From positions 10,291,821 to 10,355,820 of the forward strand of contig CM067081.1 in assembly GCA_034008185.1 (NCBI GenBank): 64,000 nucleotides of DNA, read 5' to 3'. This document shows positions 59,749 through 64,000 of this stretch, in pieces. The notes under the pieces were generated by a model, which saw only the letters and a list, made by a program, of their open reading frames with translations, was not told the origin of the DNA and searched no databases. Source of the DNA: Gorsachius magnificus (Eukaryota; Chordata; Aves; Pelecaniformes; Ardeidae). Numbering within the stretch: the first letter of the stretch is position 1; the number at the start of each line of letters is the position of its first letter. Made by a program: the position numbers and the translations under genes.

Positions 59749-61122
59749 CATAGAATCACAGAGTATTTTAGGTTGAAAGGGAAGCTCTGGAGGTCACCTA
59801 GTCCAGCCTCCTGTCCAAAGCAGGTCCAATTAGATGAGGTTGCCAGGGACCATGTCCCATTATCTGGAATGCCTCCAAGGACTGCAATCTCTTCCAGTAT
59901 TTGACCATCCTTATGGAAAAGATATTTCTTAATATTTAACTGGAATTCTCCATGTTTTACTGAGCATTGTCTTCTCCAGGCTGAGCAAGCACAGCTCTCA
60001 GCATCTCCTTGAATGTTCTGTGTTCCATCCTCCTGTTGAGCTTGGTGGTGGGGAGTGGAGGCTCCACTTACTCCAGTGTACCAATGTCTTGCACTGGGAA
60101 ATCCTGCACGCTGCTCCAGATGCACAGGTAACAAACAGAGAGGATCCCTTGCCTGGATCTGTTAGATACATCCTTACTAATGCATCCCAGAAGGCTCTTT
60201 GCTTTCTTTGCTGCAAAGGTGCATTGCTGGGTCATGTTCAACTTGGTGTCCACCAGGACCTTCATGTGGATATGTTCTGTGGAGCTCCATCCTAGCCTCA
60301 GGCTATACTGTTGCATGGGGATATTCCATCTTAGATGCAAGACCTTGCACTTTGCTCTTTTTGAATATCATGAGGTTCCTGCCAGCCCATTTCTCCAGAC
60401 TGTCCAGGTCCCTCTGAGTAGCAGCCCTGTCCTCTAGTATACTGACTGCTTTCACCGTTTTGGTGTCATCCCCAAATTTGCTGAGACTGTACTCTGTCCC
60501 ATCATCCAGGTCATTAATGAAGGCATTAAACATTGATGGTTCCAGTACTGATCCCAAGCGACCCCACTAGTCGCTCACTGATAGGTTGACTTTGCACTAT
60601 CGGTCATGACTCTTTGAGCCTGGAGGTCTAGCCAATTTTCCACTTACCTTATTGTTAATTTATCCAGCCTCCTCTCATGAATTTGGTGATGAGACCATCG
60701 GGCAGTGTTTCAAAAGCCCTGATAAAACCAAGGTACAGAAACCCCACATCTCTCCCCATGTCCATAGCACCAGTCACCTTGTCACAGAAAGGAATGAGGC
60801 TGGTCAGGCATGATTTGCTGTTGGTAAACCTGTACTGGCTGCTCCCAATCAGCTTTCTGTCTTTCATGAGTTTAGAAATAACTTCTAAGTGGATGTGTTC
60901 CATCACCTTCCTAGGGAATGAGGTGAGGCTGATCAGCCTGTAGTCCCCTGCTATTTTTGAAGATAACTGTGGCAATTGCCTTTTCTGCAGCCCTCAGAAA
61001 TCTCCCCCGACTGCCATGACCTTTAAAAGATGATGCAGAATAGCCCTGCAATGACATCCGCCAGTTCCTTCAACACCCTTGGATACATCCTATCTGGTTA
61101 CATGGACTTGTGTATGGCTAAT
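59749..61122 (-). mobile_element. CR1 LINE, old, 1.37 kb
   Basis: Minus-strand CR1 running from a degraded octamer tail ('atcatagaatcacagagtat') through the 3' UTR and ORF2. It ends in the region upstream of the RT fingers, near 61,122 ('ctatctggttacatggactt' matches the GPDE/HKSM region). It covers nearly the same ORF2 span as the 4.5-6.3 kb copy but is much more diverged, with many frameshifts. Confidence 0.93.
60068..60975 (-). pseudogene. CR1 reverse transcriptase remnant with lost catalytic residues
   Basis: Three ORF2 pieces in different frames. The segment 60,975-60,655 holds 'YRLISLTSF' (fingers) and motif A as 'YLGFIRAFETLPDG', in which the metal-binding Asp is replaced by Gly. The segment 60,557-60,303 holds 'FINDLDDGTEYSLSKFGDDTK', where the usual FADD has become FGDD. 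The segment 60,340-60,068 continues into the thumb. Catalysis would be impossible. It is a decayed CR1 ORF2, not a host gene. Confidence 0.9.
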
Positions 61123-61169
61123 TGACTTTTCATTTTTCTATTCATTCTCTAGTTCATCTGGGGGTGGGC

Positions 61170-61190
61170 ATTATTATTATTATTATTTAT
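61170..61190. repeat. (ATT)n microsatellite
   Basis: About six ATT units, a simple repeat 50 bases upstream of the CR1 end on the minus strand. No other meaning. Confidence 0.85.
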
Positions 61191-61963
61191 GGTATTGCCC
61201 AGTATTCTAATTATGACATATTAGTCACCAAACCTAGGAAGATATTTTTGTGCGTATCTTTTCTAGGCCAGGAACTGTCTTTACAGAGGACTCCAAGACA
61301 TCATTCAAAATTTATGTGACCAAACCAATAAGTAAACCAACAATATTTACCAGCCTGGATATATATTGTCTTCCATCATCAGCTCTCTTGACTGATTTAC
61401 TGATTAGTACATCCTCATTAGTACTTGCTTTTGCTGAAAGCAAATAAGGTCATGAAGTCACAGGTAAAAATGCTGAGGCTTTGAAAGCAAGATATATTTT
61501 ACATCACTTTGTAGAGCAACATCCTTAATCACCTCTATCACTTGTGGCGATATGCCAACACAGTTGTTCAAGAATAGTGTTTTAATTTCAAAGACCTCAT
61601 GTAGGATTTTTATTATCAGTGCCCAGAGTTGCCAATCTATCTGGAACTTTCCTTTGTAGCATATTTGTTGGAGTTCATAGAATAGGCCATTTAACATCAA
61701 GTGAAGCATGAAGACATTTGGAATTAGCAAACTATAATGACTGTAAGGCAAGTACACTTGTAGTTTGACCTCTCTATACATAACCAGCAATGACTGGAAG
61801 AAATAATGTGGACATTAAAAAGAATAACTAAGAGACAGCAAAAAAGGCTCTGACTTAAGCCAGCTGGAGGAAAGGTGCAACCACAAAAAGCAGGCACATT
61901 GATCTGAGTTGATGTATCCTTGTTGTCTCTCCTTTGTCATCTTGCTAGTCCAGGCAGATCTTC

Positions 61964-62013
61964 AGTCCATTTAAAGATAAATAACTGCAGTCCATTTAAA
62001 GACAAATAACTGA
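61964..62013. repeat. 25-bp tandem duplication
   Basis: Two adjacent 25-base copies begin 'cagtccatttaaaga' and end 'aaataactg'. They differ by one T/C change. The high identity points to a fairly recent slippage duplication. Confidence 0.9.
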
Positions 62014-63891
62014 AGCTTGAAGCAAAGTAGGTTGTTTATGCTCAAGGCAATGGCTCTACTCTAGCTACTAGAATCTAACTACTTTATATCTAGGGTCTGG
62101 CATACCTAAATTGTTGATTGAAAACCTGGGTCTATTCAGTAGAATTGAACAAAGCTTGGAGAACATGTCAGGAAACAGCCTCTGTCACCAGCTCTAAGAA
62201 TCCTAACATGAGAAGACACAAGAAGATCTGTGGTAGGATAAAGATTCAGGTACTGGATTTCCAGGGAGCGACACAGCTAAGATAAAATTCAGTCAGACAA
62301 TGTTCCTCTTTCTCACAGTTTTTTTCACCAAGAATTACTACCTTGTCTCACAGCATTATGTAATCAACAGCCAACCCAAATCCCAAAGTAACTTCCTTTT
62401 CCCAGGTTAAAATGTTTTTTTGCATGCATGAAAAAAATGCAATCAGGTGACACCTGATGAAACCGATGGATCTAGTGACATTGTCACCTGTGGAGGCCAT
62501 TACATACAAGCAGGACAACAATTCCGGTAATTGAGTGTCTGGAAAAGCTTAGGAATTGTCCCCATCTTGGGGCAGGGAGATGGACTTTACAGTTTTTGAG
62601 GGTTTTTTCTTATGTTTTTTCTTTGTTGCTCTCAGCAATTTTTTTAAATTAATGTTTCTAGGGTGTTGCAAAGACATTCACCAATTATCTTGAGACAATT
62701 GGTGATGAAACTGATAAATAGTTCTATGAAAAAAATTGTTTGGATTTGGGGATTTCTTATGGGTGTATTATTTGCTACAGACCAGCATGACTCTTGAGTG
62801 GCAGTATAGTTTTATTATAGTTCCTCAGCTGTAGTGCTTTAGCTTTTATTCTTAATGATATTAATAATAACATTAATAACAATATTGACAGAGATAGGCA
62901 GAATTTATTTGTGATAAAAGTAATGTTAACGTACTTTCTTCAAACAATGCGTGCCCTTTGGGGTATTTGGTTTACTCTGGACAATTGAAAAGGTGAAGTT
63001 TATTGACTGATTGCATTCAGAACACGTTATTTGCTGAATTAATGACAAATCAGCTTTACTGGCAGGTAGAAAATTTCAGAGCGAGTAAAAATACTAACAG
63101 AAACATGATTAAAAACTTAAGAAGATTGTCTAATACGTTGATTTTTTAATTATTTGTTGGGCTCCAACAGACGAAGTTCCTAAATACTGTATTGTTATTT
63201 AAATTGGTTTTGAGTACAGTCAATAGGTGTTCATCTAAAAGCAGGAATGGAAAAAAGGAAGGCTGAAATAAAGAAAGTGATCTGCTCTTTGTCATCTGAA
63301 TAGGTATGTGGAAAAGGAAAAGATATCTTTTCTTCTAGAGTTGTAAGAAAACCCAATAGAAGCAGAATATAAATGAAACCATTTAGGGGCAAAGTTGATT
63401 TATGCCCTTGGAATGCCTCAGGAGTAACATTAAAAAGGACAAAATTAGAGCTGGAAAACAAACTGAATTTATTTGAGCCACAACTCCAGGCTTGAATTTG
63501 GCCCACAGAACATTTATTGAGTATGACTGATAATTTTACACATATAGAAGTAGCATCAGAGCATGACTCTGTATAAGTAATAGATCTTTCAATTCCATAT
63601 CCAACTTCCTCTAAGGATTTAGAGATAATTACCAAAATTATGTATCCTACTGAATAAGAAGGAAAATATAAATAATTTAATTAATTTATAGATGATTTTA
63701 TTTAGCATGTTAATTTCTGGAAATGCTGTCTGTGGCGACTCATACAAAATCAAGTCAAAATAAATTGCCCTTAAATTTTATATCAAAATTGTTGGTTTTG
63801 TGGTAATTTTTCTTCTGTGGTAATGTTTTTAATGGCGTGGGTCTAACTCCTATGAGAGGAATGTTACTAGCCTCCTAATCAGAGCAAGTTA

Positions 63892-63931
63892 GTCTGATCT
63901 CTTACACGTAGGTCTGATCTCTCAAATGTAG
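63892..63931. repeat. 20-bp tandem duplication
   Basis: Adjacent copies 'gtctgatctcttacacgtag' and 'gtctgatctctcaaatgtag' share the first 11 bases and the last five, with four differences between. It lies in otherwise unremarkable AT-rich sequence. Confidence 0.8.
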
Positions 63932-64000
63932 ACCTGGAAATTTTGTTAACAAATTTTATTATTATAAAAAAAAAACATGTATGACATTTGACATTTTTGT

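Larger units (their letters stand above)
61123..64000. other. AT-rich non-coding stretch to the window end
   Basis: No gene is supported. A short (ATT)n repeat, a 25-bp tandem duplication and a 20-bp tandem duplication are listed separately. The minus-strand frames at 61.46-61.79 kb (110 codons) and 63.23-63.64 kb (134 codons) have no recognisable domain and are within chance expectation for this AT content. The window ends in AT-rich DNA. Confidence 0.5.

Noticed and set aside
63231..63635. Minus-strand frame of 134 codons
   Set aside because: Low-complexity, Ser/Phe/Ile-rich translation typical of AT-rich non-coding DNA. No domain or splice support.
1..64000. A novel defence, secretion or biosynthetic system
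   Set aside because: The window is avian non-coding DNA with retroelement fossils. No gene cluster or repeat-spacer array is present.

Overview
The window looks like nuclear DNA of a bird, most likely a neoavian species. The main evidence is many CR1 LINEs ending in the avian octamer tail (repeats of ATTCTATG), the near absence of SINEs, and an ERVL-type solo LTR of a kind common in neoavian genomes. I find no complete protein-coding gene, no rRNA or tRNA, no CRISPR array and no bacterial-style operon. Most of the 64 kb reads as AT-rich intergenic or long-intron DNA. Almost all long open frames are chance frames, LTR shadows, or pieces of CR1 reverse transcriptase.

Layout: 1-3.5 kb is mostly single-copy, with an ancient MIR-like scrap. 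A short CR1 3' end lies at 3.5-3.7 kb, and a 1.8-kb minus-strand CR1 with much of its reverse transcriptase at 4.5-6.3 kb. A pyrimidine microsatellite follows at 6.5-6.6 kb. From 6.6 to 23.2 kb I see no clear transposon. Several blocks there have the TAAT-rich, low-repeat texture of conserved non-coding elements, above all 17.24-17.88 kb. A solo LTR with near-perfect 5-bp target duplications occupies 23,270-24,211. A weaker LTR-like promoter segment sits at about 28.2-28.4 kb.

The stretch 31-40.2 kb carries three CR1 copies that look like one subfamily: minus-strand at 31.3 kb, minus-strand at 38.1 kb, and plus-strand at 39.1-40.2 kb. The last two form a large inverted repeat. The plus-strand copy is the best preserved: its reading frame is interrupted only once, by a TGA that looks like a decayed CGA. 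Older CR1 or L3-like remnants lie at 44.6, 49.8, 50.4, 55.4 and 59.7-61.1 kb, so several insertion ages are represented.

The only possible hints of host genes are a few plus-strand segments with an open frame between acceptor-like and donor-like splice sites: 35,422-35,551, 40,245-40,478 and 46,424-46,691. I do not recognise their products. ORFs of this size are expected by chance in 64 kb of six-frame sequence, so they are low-confidence candidates. I saw no convincing novel biological system. The items most worth checking are the exon candidates, the CR1 inverted pair and the conserved-element candidates.
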